Positions 1 to 6,283 of a DNA stretch of 10,089 nt are shown here, piece by piece. The notes under the pieces are model-generated. The model did no database searches. It had not been told where the DNA came from and saw nothing but the letters and a program-made list of their open reading frames with translations. The DNA comes from Candidatus Sumerlaeota bacterium (GTDB lineage Bacteria; Sumerlaeota; T1SED10-198M): assembly GCA_003554345.1 (NCBI GenBank), contig PWGE01000183.1:1-10089 (forward strand), given 5' to 3'. How positions within the stretch are numbered: position 1 is the first letter of the stretch; each line of letters begins with the position of its first letter. The translations under genes were made by a program, and so were the position numbers.

Positions 1-16
1 ATCATTTCAGCCGTAG

Positions 17-38
17 GGGCAGACCTGCGTGTCTGCCC
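17..38. repeat. Perfect hairpin of a probable dispersed intergenic repeat
   Basis: An 8-base arm (gggcagac, 17-24) and its exact complement (gtctgccc, 31-38) enclose the 6-base loop ctgcgt. There is no T-run after the stem on either strand, so it does not look like an intrinsic terminator. Its location in non-coding DNA beyond the end of the ATPase gene and its compact palindromic form fit a dispersed repeat unit. Only one copy is in this window, so the repeat assignment is inference. Confidence 0.5.
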
Positions 39-130
39 TGCTAAATTGTAACCCGGGAGTATAGAACTTGTAAGCAATATTTTTCTGTTTTCTTAGTTAT
101 TCTTCTTTTTCTGAATTCTTAAGATATTTC

Positions 131-144
131 TATTTTCAGAGGAG
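131..144. repeat. 14-base motif tattttcagaggag, copy 1
   Basis: This 14-mer ends 4 bases before the stop codon region of the ATPase gene on the plus-strand map, so it lies immediately 3' of that gene. The same 14 bases occur at 5816-5829, and 13 of 14 at 8697-8710. Copies 1 and 3 also share a preceding tc. On the coding (minus) strand it reads ctcctctgaaaata. It is probably the conserved edge of a dispersed element. Confidence 0.45.
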
Positions 145-147
145 GTG

Positions 148-1857
148 TTATAAAACATGCAGAGAACGCAGGCGATTGAGGGCGGCTGCCAGCTCATAGG
201 GACGAAACATGGCATACTCGCCGGGATGCTGACCGGTAAATCCCAGCACATCAAGACCCTTTTGCCCAATATCAGTCATCACTCTATCGATTATTTCTTC
301 CAGGGTTAATCTGCCGGTAGCGTAATTATCACAGATATAGGTAAGGGCATCGCCAATGGCACTGGTCTGGCTGACATCCACCAGTTGTTCTACAGAATGC
401 AGCGAAATATTCTGTCTGCCGTACTGAATAATATGAAGCCCCCGGGCGTTCACTTTTCGTTTTTTTCCTTTGACGGGATTAAGGCCCTTGCGAATAGGCT
501 TTCTTGGAGTAATTTTGCCGAATGCTTCGCCGCCTTCTTTACGGCGTGTTGTCTGAAACTGAGAGGCAATCTTTTTTGCTCTGTCCGTTACGTCATAGGG
601 ACGATAATGGTCCATCATGATAACCGTATCAGCAACATCAAAATAGTCACCAGAACCCCCTACCACCAGCATCGTACTCACGCCCAGATCACTATGAAGA
701 GTTCTTACTTTATCAATGAAAGGAGTGATGGGCTCTTTATCTTTTGCCACCAATGTCTGCATACGTTCATCACGAATCATAAAGTTTGTAGCTGACGTAT
801 CCTCATCGACTAAGAGTACAGAACTTCCCACCTCCAGGGCTTCCATAATATTAGCCGCCTGGGAAGTACTGCCGCTGGCGTCCTCAGAAGAAAACTGGCG
901 TGTATCAGCACCATAGGGAAGATTACTGATAAAAGGACTGATATTGACCTTTTCCACTCTTCTTCCATCTTCGGAACGAATCTTTACAGCATCGGGTAAA
1001 GAGACCACTAACTCGCGTCCATCACCGGGTATATGATTATACACACCGAGCTCCACAGCATTTAAAAGAGTGGATTTTCCATGATAACCACCGCCGACAA
1101 TAAGAGTTACTCCCTTTTTTATAAACATACCGCTCACGTTACCGCGGTGAGGAAGCTGCACTTCTTGTCGCAGGGTTTCCGGCGATTGAAACGGAACAAC
1201 TTTTCCTGATTTCATGGGGCGGTCATCAATGCCGCTCACACGTGGCAAAATTGAATCATCGCCCACAAAAGCAATGCCGTCATTATCAGCCACCCAACGG
1301 CGCAAAAAGTCCTGGTCTTCCACCACGTCAACATGTTCTTCTACCAATTCTTTGTTCAGAGCCGAGAAGTACATTGAGTTCTGTATAATATGAGGAAGGA
1401 TGTCCTTAAATATCTGTATGGCTGCCTTTCCCAGGATACGCCTTCCACGTGCCGGTAGTCCTACTACAAAACGGGCTTCCACATATTGAGAATTGACCAC
1501 CATAGCGGTTCGTTCAAGCACCTCCTGGTTTCCTGCATCGATGTTCATCATGCCGCTTTTACCGGTTCCGAGTGATTTTTTTCTCTTATTACATTCCCGG
1601 TCAAACATCCTTGTGAGGTAATCTTCCAGGGCAATGGTACGAATTTTGTTGGAATACAAATCCCCGGGGAAACCTGCAGCAGACTGGTGTAGCCGAAAGC
1701 GAAGGTGAGAAGGTGCCGCAAAAGGGTCGCCCTGCACGTGGTCCACATACAGGGTCCCTTCAGGATAATTATATTTACCTTTAATATCTTTATATGCTTT
1801 ATACCCCTTACCATCTATGCGATGGAGTTCTGATAACAGTTGCCGAAAATGAGACAT
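148..1857 (-). CDS. Predicted ABC-class P-loop ATPase (PF09818 family)
   Basis: This 569-residue protein matches the predicted ABC-class ATPase family (ABC_ATPase, COG3044-like) by its motifs. Walker A is GGGYHGKSTLL (about 255-265, K261). A signature-like segment, SEDASGSTSQAANI, is near 324-337. Walker B is SSVLLVDEDTSATN (about 345-358, D351/E352). A later GGSGDYFDVADTVI segment (about 400-413) sits where the ATPase core ends. Residues 1-240 form the family's N-terminal domain, and about 450-569 a basic then helical C-terminal domain. There are no membrane segments or signal peptide, so it is cytoplasmic and not a transporter subunit. The kinetoplastid RNA-editing ATPase MRB1590 is, to my knowledge, a relative, which suggests nucleic-acid binding, but the bacterial role is unknown. 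The start is supported by AAGGAGGA at 1862-1869. It follows the exported NlpC/P60-like gene by 93 bases with no terminator seen between, so cotranscription is plausible. Confidence 0.9.
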   Translation of the reverse strand: MSHFRQLLSELHRIDGKGYKAYKDIKGKYNYPEGTLYVDHVQGDPFAAPSHLRFRLHQSAAGFPGDLYSNKIRTIALEDYLTRMFDRECNKRKKSLGTGKSGMMNIDAGNQEVLERTAMVVNSQYVEARFVVGLPARGRRILGKAAIQIFKDILPHIIQNSMYFSALNKELVEEHVDVVEDQDFLRRWVADNDGIAFVGDDSILPRVSGIDDRPMKSGKVVPFQSPETLRQEVQLPHRGNVSGMFIKKGVTLIVGGGYHGKSTLLNAVELGVYNHIPGDGRELVVSLPDAVKIRSEDGRRVEKVNISPFISNLPYGADTRQFSSEDASGSTSQAANIMEALEVGSSVLLVDEDTSATNFMIRDERMQTLVAKDKEPITPFIDKVRTLHSDLGVSTMLVVGGSGDYFDVADTVIMMDHYRPYDVTDRAKKIASQFQTTRRKEGGEAFGKITPRKPIRKGLNPVKGKKRKVNARGLHIIQYGRQNISLHSVEQLVDVSQTSAIGDALTYICDNYATGRLTLEEIIDRVMTDIGQKGLDVLGFTGQHPGEYAMFRPYELAAALNRLRSLHVL

Positions 1858-1861
1858 GAAA

Positions 1862-1869
1862 TCCTCCTT
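1862..1869 (-). promoter_or_regulatory. Strong ribosome binding site of the ABC-class ATPase
   Basis: On the minus strand AAGGAGGA lies 4 bases before the ATG at 1855-1857 (about 6 from the GGAGG core). This near-complete anti-16S match fixes the start codon. Confidence 0.8.
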
Positions 1870-1950
1870 TCTTGAAAGTATCAGGGTCTATTACACGCAG
1901 GGTACACAGAATAGAATCAAGCTGCGCAGAGTTGTTAAAAAATGTATATA

Positions 1951-3399
1951 TTAATCCAGTTCAAAAGTGGCATATTGAGCAAGAGGGTCCTCACGGTCTT
2001 CGGGATCTACCGGTTTTTCCACGCGGGCAAAAGTTGTCAGTTTATCCTTGTCTGTTACGGGGCAAAAATTCAGATCAGCCACCTTTTCAACATTAAAATT
2101 AATGCCATCGGTAGCCTGTTGAGTTGACCAGTAGCGCATTTCTACAGGTTTGCCGGTTTCATCCTTACGCCAGGAATCAAAGATAACAGAATGACCCGTC
2201 CTATCACGACGCCAGATCTGCACAAAGTCGCCTCTTTTCAGGTCATAGATACAATCTATGGGATAACCTCCTTCATATATCCAGAGAGCATCACTGGATC
2301 CGTACCAATAGCCATCTTCAGGGCGGCTGACATACCACAGGTCAAAAAAGCCTCTCATTTCTTCCACTGAAAGACCAAAAATAGTCTCATAGGAATGAGA
2401 TTCATTATATTCTTCAAAACCCTTCATGAACACCTGGTAGGTTAAACCGCAACAAAAGGCAGTATTGGGATCCTCTTCTGTATTTTCGACTATCACTTCA
2501 TCCCGGTATTTCAGGGTCTGAGTAACCCCGTCACCACCATGCCATTTATAAGGATGGGTCCCATCACGAGGCAAACTCTCCATATAATCAATAAAATATT
2601 CATTCATATCCGACCGAACAAAATACACCTTAAATCCTGGTTCATCCACGTCCTCATCCATAACGATTTCAGTTTCTATTTCTCCGGACGGACCATAATA
2701 GCCCCGAAAATCATTGTTATCGGTTTCAGTATGCAGTAAAATACCGGTGGCTTTATCATAGACATCAATAATAAAGCGTCCTCTATCCTGCGTCTGATAA
2801 ATGTTGGTTTCATAATCTATTTCCAATACAAACGGTTCATCTTCTTTTATTTCCTCCGGATAAGAAAGAAGTTCAACTTCAGCAGGAGGCTTCGAATCTA
2901 CCGGTACCACACGCATGGCATCGGTAATGACAACATCCCCGCCTTCCGAAGTGGCAGCATTTAAAGAAACGCTATGAGTACCTTCTCCAAAGGAAAAGCG
3001 TCCCAGCGAATGCCATCCTTCACCGGAACCGGTTTGATCAATAATAGAATACTTTTTACCGGTAAGGGTATCAATTTCATAGGTTACCCATGGTGCCCGG
3101 TTATCCCCGCGAACAAAAAAAGCATCCACCTCATAGGTGCCCGGCGAATCGATCTCAAAATTAAAAGAAGCAACCGCTTCATTGGGAACCATTTCCCCGT
3201 CATCATCTTCCATCTTCGGATAGGTATAACGCAGTATTTCATCATCATAACCTTTGTATTCACCATAGCGCCAGAAACCTTCTTCTGTGTAATAAGGTTC
3301 CTCATGACTGTGGTGAATCACCTGCACCTCACCCCAAAGACAAACCGATATTACCAGGAACATTCCTGTTAATAAAAAAAACTTCATTCTTGATTTCAT
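1951..3399 (-). CDS. Exported golvesin-domain / NlpC-P60-like cysteine hydrolase
   Basis: The reading frame opens at 3432, but the start at 3399 is preferred: it follows GAGGGTGG at good spacing and begins a signal peptide (MKSRMKFFLL, then a hydrophobic core to about residue 22). The mature protein is about 460 residues. Residues 35-167 resemble the golvesin C-terminal / xanthan-lyase-associated beta-sandwich: PGTYEVDAFFVRGDNRA, then YSIIDQTGSGEGWHSLGRF, then VVITDAMRVVPVD. Residues 170-265 look like an Ig-like beta domain. Residues 300-445 resemble an NlpC/P60 or CHAP papain-like fold, with candidate nucleophile C316 or C317 (TAFCCGLTYQVF), candidate histidine H403 (RTGHSVIFDSW) and a following WSTQQATDGI strand. 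Acting on peptidoglycan or another envelope amide or peptide bond is inferred. Cys-Leu-Trp near residue 20 does not fit a good lipobox, so a periplasmic or secreted protein is more likely than a lipoprotein. The ATPase gene follows 93 bases downstream. Confidence 0.75.
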   Translation of the reverse strand: MKSRMKFFLLTGMFLVISVCLWGEVQVIHHSHEEPYYTEEGFWRYGEYKGYDDEILRYTYPKMEDDDGEMVPNEAVASFNFEIDSPGTYEVDAFFVRGDNRAPWVTYEIDTLTGKKYSIIDQTGSGEGWHSLGRFSFGEGTHSVSLNAATSEGGDVVITDAMRVVPVDSKPPAEVELLSYPEEIKEDEPFVLEIDYETNIYQTQDRGRFIIDVYDKATGILLHTETDNNDFRGYYGPSGEIETEIVMDEDVDEPGFKVYFVRSDMNEYFIDYMESLPRDGTHPYKWHGGDGVTQTLKYRDEVIVENTEEDPNTAFCCGLTYQVFMKGFEEYNESHSYETIFGLSVEEMRGFFDLWYVSRPEDGYWYGSSDALWIYEGGYPIDCIYDLKRGDFVQIWRRDRTGHSVIFDSWRKDETGKPVEMRYWSTQQATDGINFNVEKVADLNFCPVTDKDKLTTFARVEKPVDPEDREDPLAQYATFELD

Positions 3400-3436
3400 G
3401 TAAGCCACCCTCTTTATTTGTATTATTGGCATTTTT

Positions 3437-3464
3437 ATTATAACCTGAAAAGGTTAAGAATCAA
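3437..3464 (-). promoter_or_regulatory. Sigma-70-type promoter of the golvesin/NlpC gene, with palindrome
   Basis: On the minus strand TTGATT (3459-3464) and TATAAT (3437-3442) are separated by 16 bases, about 38 bases before the chosen ATG. The -10 is a perfect consensus and the -35 matches four of six. The spacer and part of the -10 hold the perfect inverted repeat taacct-gaaa-aggtta (3441-3456), which is a possible operator. Promoter function is predicted only. Confidence 0.6.
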
Positions 3465-3653
3465 TCAAAATAAATAACGATCTTCCCATGGTAAAAAAAG
3501 ATAAAAAATGTTATGTCGTGAATGCTATGAGTTCTCATTATTATGATATCAAAAACACAGGCTTCATAAAACAAGATGATGTAGTTTTGCATAAAATCCA
3601 TTTGTTTTGTGAGTACAAGATGCTGTAAGAAGCTTAGCGAAGATGGAATAATA
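3465..3653. other. AT-rich intergenic spacer, no gene seen
   Basis: These 189 bases lie between the DUF4126 stop and the promoter of the golvesin/NlpC gene. The stretch is AT-rich, with an A-run near 3484-3490. I found no convincing terminator for DUF4126, no small gene with a ribosome site, and no repeat. Confidence 0.5.
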
Positions 3654-4214
3654 CTAACGGACGGTAGAGCGGCAGGTGCGCCAACGCTTCAAAATTAAAA
3701 TTATGGCAATTACTACAATGATGAGAACCAGCAGCGGGAAAAGCACTGCCAGTACCGCCATAATAAAGGAGAGCACACTTTCACCTAAAGATACAAAGGG
3801 ATTGGCTATCCCACCTGTGGTAACGGTACTTCCTGCATGTAACACATTACTTGATATATTCGTCAACACAGAAGCTCCACCGCCCCCGACAATTGACAGT
3901 GTCCAGGCAAGCAGGGGATCGATTTCTGTTATTACCGACATGGTTAAAACAGTCCCCGCCACGGCACTCACGGGGACACTGATCGTGGATAACAGATTAT
4001 CGACGTAAGGAATAGCATACGCGGCAATTTCTAAAAGAGCGGCAACCGAAAAGGCTATAAGCGCCGGTGTCGAAGCCACCCACTCAAAGGTTGAAGAAGG
4101 TTCCAGGTAACCAAGACGGGTGGCAACACTCATCACCAGGAATGGCACAAATATTCGTAATCCACTGGTAGCACCCAAAGCCACACCAAGCAAAACACTC
4201 AAGAATATCTCCAT
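3654..4214 (-). CDS. DUF4126 integral membrane protein
   Basis: This 186-residue protein is almost wholly hydrophobic and recognisable as DUF4126 (PF13548) by its N-terminal GVALGATSGLRIFVPFL (about 9-25), its IPYVDNLLSTISVPVSAVAG segment (about 68-87), and its glycine-rich core GGGGASVLTNISSN (about 110-123) followed by STVTTGGIANPFVS. Four or five membrane segments are likely (about 3-27, 50-70, 78-108, 148-178), and the tail is basic (LKRWRTCRSTVR), which suggests a cytoplasmic C-terminus. Length agrees with the family. The biochemical role of the family is unknown. The ribosome site is modest (AGGATAGCAGG upstream of the ATG). The start at the MEIFLSVLLG methionine is supported by direct entry into the first membrane segment. 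It is isolated by 254 bases from the next gene and 579 from the previous one. Confidence 0.85.
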   Translation of the reverse strand: MEIFLSVLLGVALGATSGLRIFVPFLVMSVATRLGYLEPSSTFEWVASTPALIAFSVAALLEIAAYAIPYVDNLLSTISVPVSAVAGTVLTMSVITEIDPLLAWTLSIVGGGGASVLTNISSNVLHAGSTVTTGGIANPFVSLGESVLSFIMAVLAVLFPLLVLIIVVIAIILILKRWRTCRSTVR

Positions 4215-4330
4215 GAAAGAACCTGCTATCCTTTCTTTTATTACACCTATTCAACAGTAAAAAAGTTGTATTTCAACAGAAGAGAAACTGGTATATATTG
4301 AGGGAACTGAATGAGATCAGGGAAACAAAG

Positions 4331-4491
4331 GAGTCAGGAGACAGAAGTTTGTCAGATAACAGTTAATAAGTAATAGTTAATAGAGATAAAACGCCACGAT
4401 TCAGAATGGGAGATTACAGAGGAGAAAACCAGAAAGAGATTTGTATCACGCAAAGGAAAATAGGAGTCAGAAGACAGAAGACAGGAGTCAG
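4331..4491. repeat. Degenerate short direct repeats (ggagtcag/agacagaag and ttaatag units)
   Basis: The segment gagtcaggagacagaag (4331-4347) recurs in expanded form at 4462-4491 as aggagtcag-aagacagaag-acaggagtcag. In between, 4355-4383 is built from taaca/gttaata/gtaata/gttaata units. The units are about 7-8 bases long and imperfect, which suggests slippage-derived or dispersed simple repeats rather than regulatory sites. Confidence 0.6.
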
Positions 4492-4552
4492 CATGGAAAA
4501 CAAAAGAAAAGAATAAGAAAAGTATCACGCAAAGCTCGCCAAGCTCGCAAAG
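4444..4552. repeat. acgcaaag repeat units, intergenic cluster
   Basis: tatcacgcaaag at 4444-4455 is repeated as gtatcacgcaaag at 4522-4534, and the latter continues into ctcgccaag-ctcgcaaag (4535-4551). Related units, catcacgcaaag at 5555-5566 and cacgcaaag at 5687-5695, are found in the other large intergenic gap. The units occur only in non-coding DNA here. Confidence 0.55.
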
Positions 4553-4660
4553 TAATACCACAGAAAAGATATTGGGAAAGAACTCACAGAAAAGAAATAT
4601 TTTTGGAAAAGAAAGAAGCATGAAATGAGAATCAATCAGGTGCGCAAAGCAAAGAATGAG

Positions 4661-4709
4661 CCTGAAAAAGCCCATTGGAGACGCAAAATATTGCGTCTCT
4701 ACCTTCAGG
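4661..4709. repeat. Nested hairpin with perfect 9-base gagacgcaa palindrome
   Basis: The inner stem gagacgcaa (4678-4686) and ttgcgtctc (4691-4699) pair perfectly around the loop aata. An outer arm, cctgaa (4661-4666) with ttcagg (4704-4709), encloses it. It lies 85 bases past the VTT stop codon on the coding strand, and a short T-run (ctttttc) follows the inner stem there, so a terminator or 3'-end role is possible. A degraded relative with core acgcaa-tatt-ttgcgt is at 5787-5802, which favours a dispersed palindromic repeat. Confidence 0.6.
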
Positions 4710-4793
4710 GAACATCACAAAATCCTGCTTTATCCTGTTCACACTCTTTTCCATTTTGCTGTTGATACTGGAGACTTTTTTATCCGCCCATCA

Positions 4794-5375
4794 CTAGGTA
4801 AAAATCCCATGAGCAAAGTACAGAATAACTCCAATACGAACAATACGAGGACCAAAACCATAGATATAAAAATCACTCATTTTCATGGTGAATGCTCCCG
4901 AGAGCCAGCAGAAAAAGACAAAAGGGACGGGTGATAATGTAGCCACAAGCAGTCCATATTTCCCGTATTTCAAGAATTGATCCCAGTATCTGGAATATTT
5001 TTCCGTTTTGCCCAGGGTCTGTATTTTACCGGCTAATATCCATTTCCCTACAAAATAGCTGAAAGTTACTCCCAGCAAATTACCTGCCACCACAATAAGA
5101 AATATCAGGTGGGCATTTAAACCCAGCGCAATCGCGAAAGAACCAGGGATTTCTGGTCCGAAGGGCTGTTCTAAAACATCTACCAGAAAGCTCAAAATAA
5201 ATACCACAGGATAACCGTAAAGTTCTACCAGTTCTTCAATATTTTCCTGTAATCCCTCGTAGTGGATATAAATGAGAAGGGCAATAAGAAAGGCAATGGT
5301 AAAAAAAGCAATGAGAAAACCAGAATGCTTTCTGTGCTCTTTCTTTGAAACAAAAGAAACGTGCTTTTTATTCAT
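4794..5375 (-). CDS. VTT-domain (DedA/TVP38-like) membrane protein
   Basis: The chosen protein is 193 residues, from the ATG at 5375 (AGGATACAGGTA upstream). It has a lysine-rich start, a first membrane segment (about 19-37), a second (about 54-68), and a VTT-type half-loop with EQPFGPEIPGSFAIALG (about 69-85). Glycine-rich VVAGNLLGVTFSYFVGKW follows (about 95-112), then YGKYGLLVATLSPVPFVFFC (about 137-156), LSGAFTMKMSDFYIYG and GPRIVR (R177). The order G-x-Y, G-K-W, P-V-P, S-G-A-F-x-M is the usual VTT/SNARE-associated arrangement. DedA-type proteins are linked to lipid or phospholipid translocation and membrane homeostasis; the substrate here is unknown. The frame stays open upstream to 5699, but that extension (108 residues) translates repeat-rich DNA and is not accepted. 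No clear promoter was found. Confidence 0.85.
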   Translation of the reverse strand: MNKKHVSFVSKKEHRKHSGFLIAFFTIAFLIALLIYIHYEGLQENIEELVELYGYPVVFILSFLVDVLEQPFGPEIPGSFAIALGLNAHLIFLIVVAGNLLGVTFSYFVGKWILAGKIQTLGKTEKYSRYWDQFLKYGKYGLLVATLSPVPFVFFCWLSGAFTMKMSDFYIYGFGPRIVRIGVILYFAHGIFT

Positions 5376-5786
5376 TACCTGTATCCTGTTACCCACGCAA
5401 AACATCTTTCCAAAAATACATTCTACACGGATAATATGAGGATGCAGTACTTTCGAATAAAGTTCAGAGACAGGAATTTGACTGAAAAAAATACTAATCG
5501 GTGAAGATATATATGGCGGTACTTTAGAAATATGAAAAAAATCGTTGCAGATTGCATCACGCAAAGAAAAGACGCCAGGAAAACAGACCCGCCAGCGGCA
5601 AACTTGCAGAAGAAACAAAGAACCCGGAAAAAAGATGAAACAAGGATAGGCGGGATGGAACAGGAAATACACAGAATCCGGACAAGCACGCAAAGTCAAA
5701 AAAGCTCACAAATACGCCTTTGGCGGACTTTTAAAAAGACCCTGACAAACATTTTGAAAGAAACGTCAAATTATCTCATGGTAGCC

Positions 5787-5802
5787 ACGCAATATTTTGC
5801 GT
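5787..5802. repeat. Degraded acgcaa palindrome
   Basis: acgcaa (5787-5792), loop tatt and ttgcgt (5797-5802) form a 6-base perfect stem. The flanks gtag..c and ctc resemble the longer copy at 4678-4700 read on the other strand, with two changed bases on the left arm. It is interpreted as a decayed copy of the same palindromic element. Confidence 0.5.
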
Positions 5803-5815
5803 CTCAAAAAGGTTT

Positions 5816-5919
5816 TATTTTCAGAGGAGTTCTTCATGCCAGCGCAGATATCGGTGCCACCATGGAAGAAACCAAGTGGACTGACAGAGACAAAAACAGA
5901 CATAATAAACAATAGGACC
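5816..5919 (+). repeat. Roughly 100-base dispersed element, copy A
   Basis: This copy begins with the 14-mer tattttcagaggag, continues gttcttcatgcc, then gtgccacca, and ends at ataggacc. Copy B (8555-8651) keeps ttttca, gttcttca, gcca, gccacca and ataggacc in the same order and similar spacing (83 versus 77 bases between gttcttca and ataggacc). About 25 of 35 bases match across the gttcttca-gccacca block. In one frame it encodes GVLHASADIGATMEE, comparable with MEVLHANSKVSATNHE in copy B. Whether the peptide is real or incidental is unclear. Confidence 0.5.
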
Positions 5920-5987
5920 GATCGGATCCGGATAAATCAGACGGTTCTGCAATAAGCAGAGGAAATGCCATTTCTTGCTAACTTCTG

Positions 5988-5999
5988 GGAGCCGGCTCC
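5988..5999. repeat. 12-base perfect palindrome ggagccggctcc
   Basis: The self-complementary sequence ggagcc-ggctcc sits in non-coding DNA, with no T-run on either side. It shares the ccggctcc string with the terminator stem at 6225-6236, which may be a coincidence. Role unknown. Confidence 0.35.
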
Positions 6000-6218
6000 T
6001 GAGTGCTGAATGTCATTTTCAGAAAGAACATGCTATAGAAGCAGGCTCAATAAGGCACTTGTGCTCACTTTATCCTGGAAATATTCCACAAAATATATAA
6101 AAGACCCTGCAAGTCATCAAGTCCAGCGAAACACTTAATGAAAAAGGGCATCAGGGCACTTTTTTCTCCTGGACCAGAAATATTGTTTCAATAATGATGG
6201 AAAGCTTCATTGTGCCAT

Positions 6219-6254
6219 AAAAAAACCGCCGGCTCCCTTTCAGGAACCGGCGGT
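6219..6254 (-). terminator. Intrinsic terminator of the acidic beta-propeller gene
   Basis: On the minus strand ACCGCCGGTTCC (6243-6254) pairs with GGAGCCGGCGGT (6225-6236) across a 6-base loop. That gives a 12-base GC-rich stem with one mismatch (A opposite C), followed at once by seven T residues (6219-6225 as A on the plus strand, sharing one stem base). It begins 30 bases after the stop codon at 6284-6286, so it ends that transcript. Confidence 0.88.
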
Positions 6255-6283
6255 CCTTTCAGTTATCTATAGGTCAGTTCAGA

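Larger units (their letters stand above)
4215..4793. other. Repeat-mosaic intergenic region
   Basis: This 579-base gap between the VTT and DUF4126 genes holds no credible coding sequence. It is made of short low-complexity motifs on an A-rich plus strand: gtcaggagacagaag-type units, ttaata/taatag units, acgcaaag units and a perfect hairpin, annotated separately. Open frames here (4352-4675 minus; 4441-4623 and 4656-4934 plus) translate repeat DNA, have skewed composition (Phe/Leu/Ser-rich or Lys/Arg-rich), and lack support as genes. No strong promoter for DUF4126 was found close to its start. Confidence 0.6.
5376..6218. other. Gene-poor intergenic region with decayed repeats
   Basis: About 840 bases separate the terminator of the beta-propeller gene from the VTT start. 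Contents: acgcaaag units (5555-5566, 5687-5695), a degraded acgcaa palindrome (5787-5802), a 14-base motif plus roughly 100-base repeat element (5816-5919), the 12-base perfect palindrome ggagccggctcc (5988-5999), and otherwise unassigned sequence. The plus-strand open frame 5532-5915 (127 codons) runs through three repeat types, lacks a ribosome site, and has a Lys/Arg/Gln-rich composition, so it is not called as a gene. It does end in the peptide noted for the repeat element. Confidence 0.55.

Noticed and set aside
1922-1929. ctgcgcag palindrome in the gap before the ATPase gene
   Set aside because: Only 8 bases, with no matching promoter elements around it; it cannot be told from chance.
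4331-4552. Possible CRISPR array
   Set aside because: The repeats are 7-12 bases, imperfect and unevenly spaced, with no unique spacers of constant length and no cas gene in the window.
4352-4675. Minus-strand open frame of 107 codons, Phe/Leu-rich
   Set aside because: It is the translation of repeat units (gtcagaag, acgcaaag) and merely looks like a membrane protein because the complementary strand is A-rich. No ribosome site or conserved motif is seen.
5376-5699. Upstream extension of the VTT gene
   Set aside because: The extension covers repeat DNA, and the ATG at 5375 has AGGATACAGGTA upstream and leads straight into the expected lysine-rich start and first membrane segment.
5532-5915. 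Plus-strand open frame of 127 codons
   Set aside because: It runs across several repeat families, has Lys/Arg/Gln-rich composition, lacks a ribosome site, and opposes the direction of all genes. Only its last ~30 codons are interesting, as part of repeat copy A.
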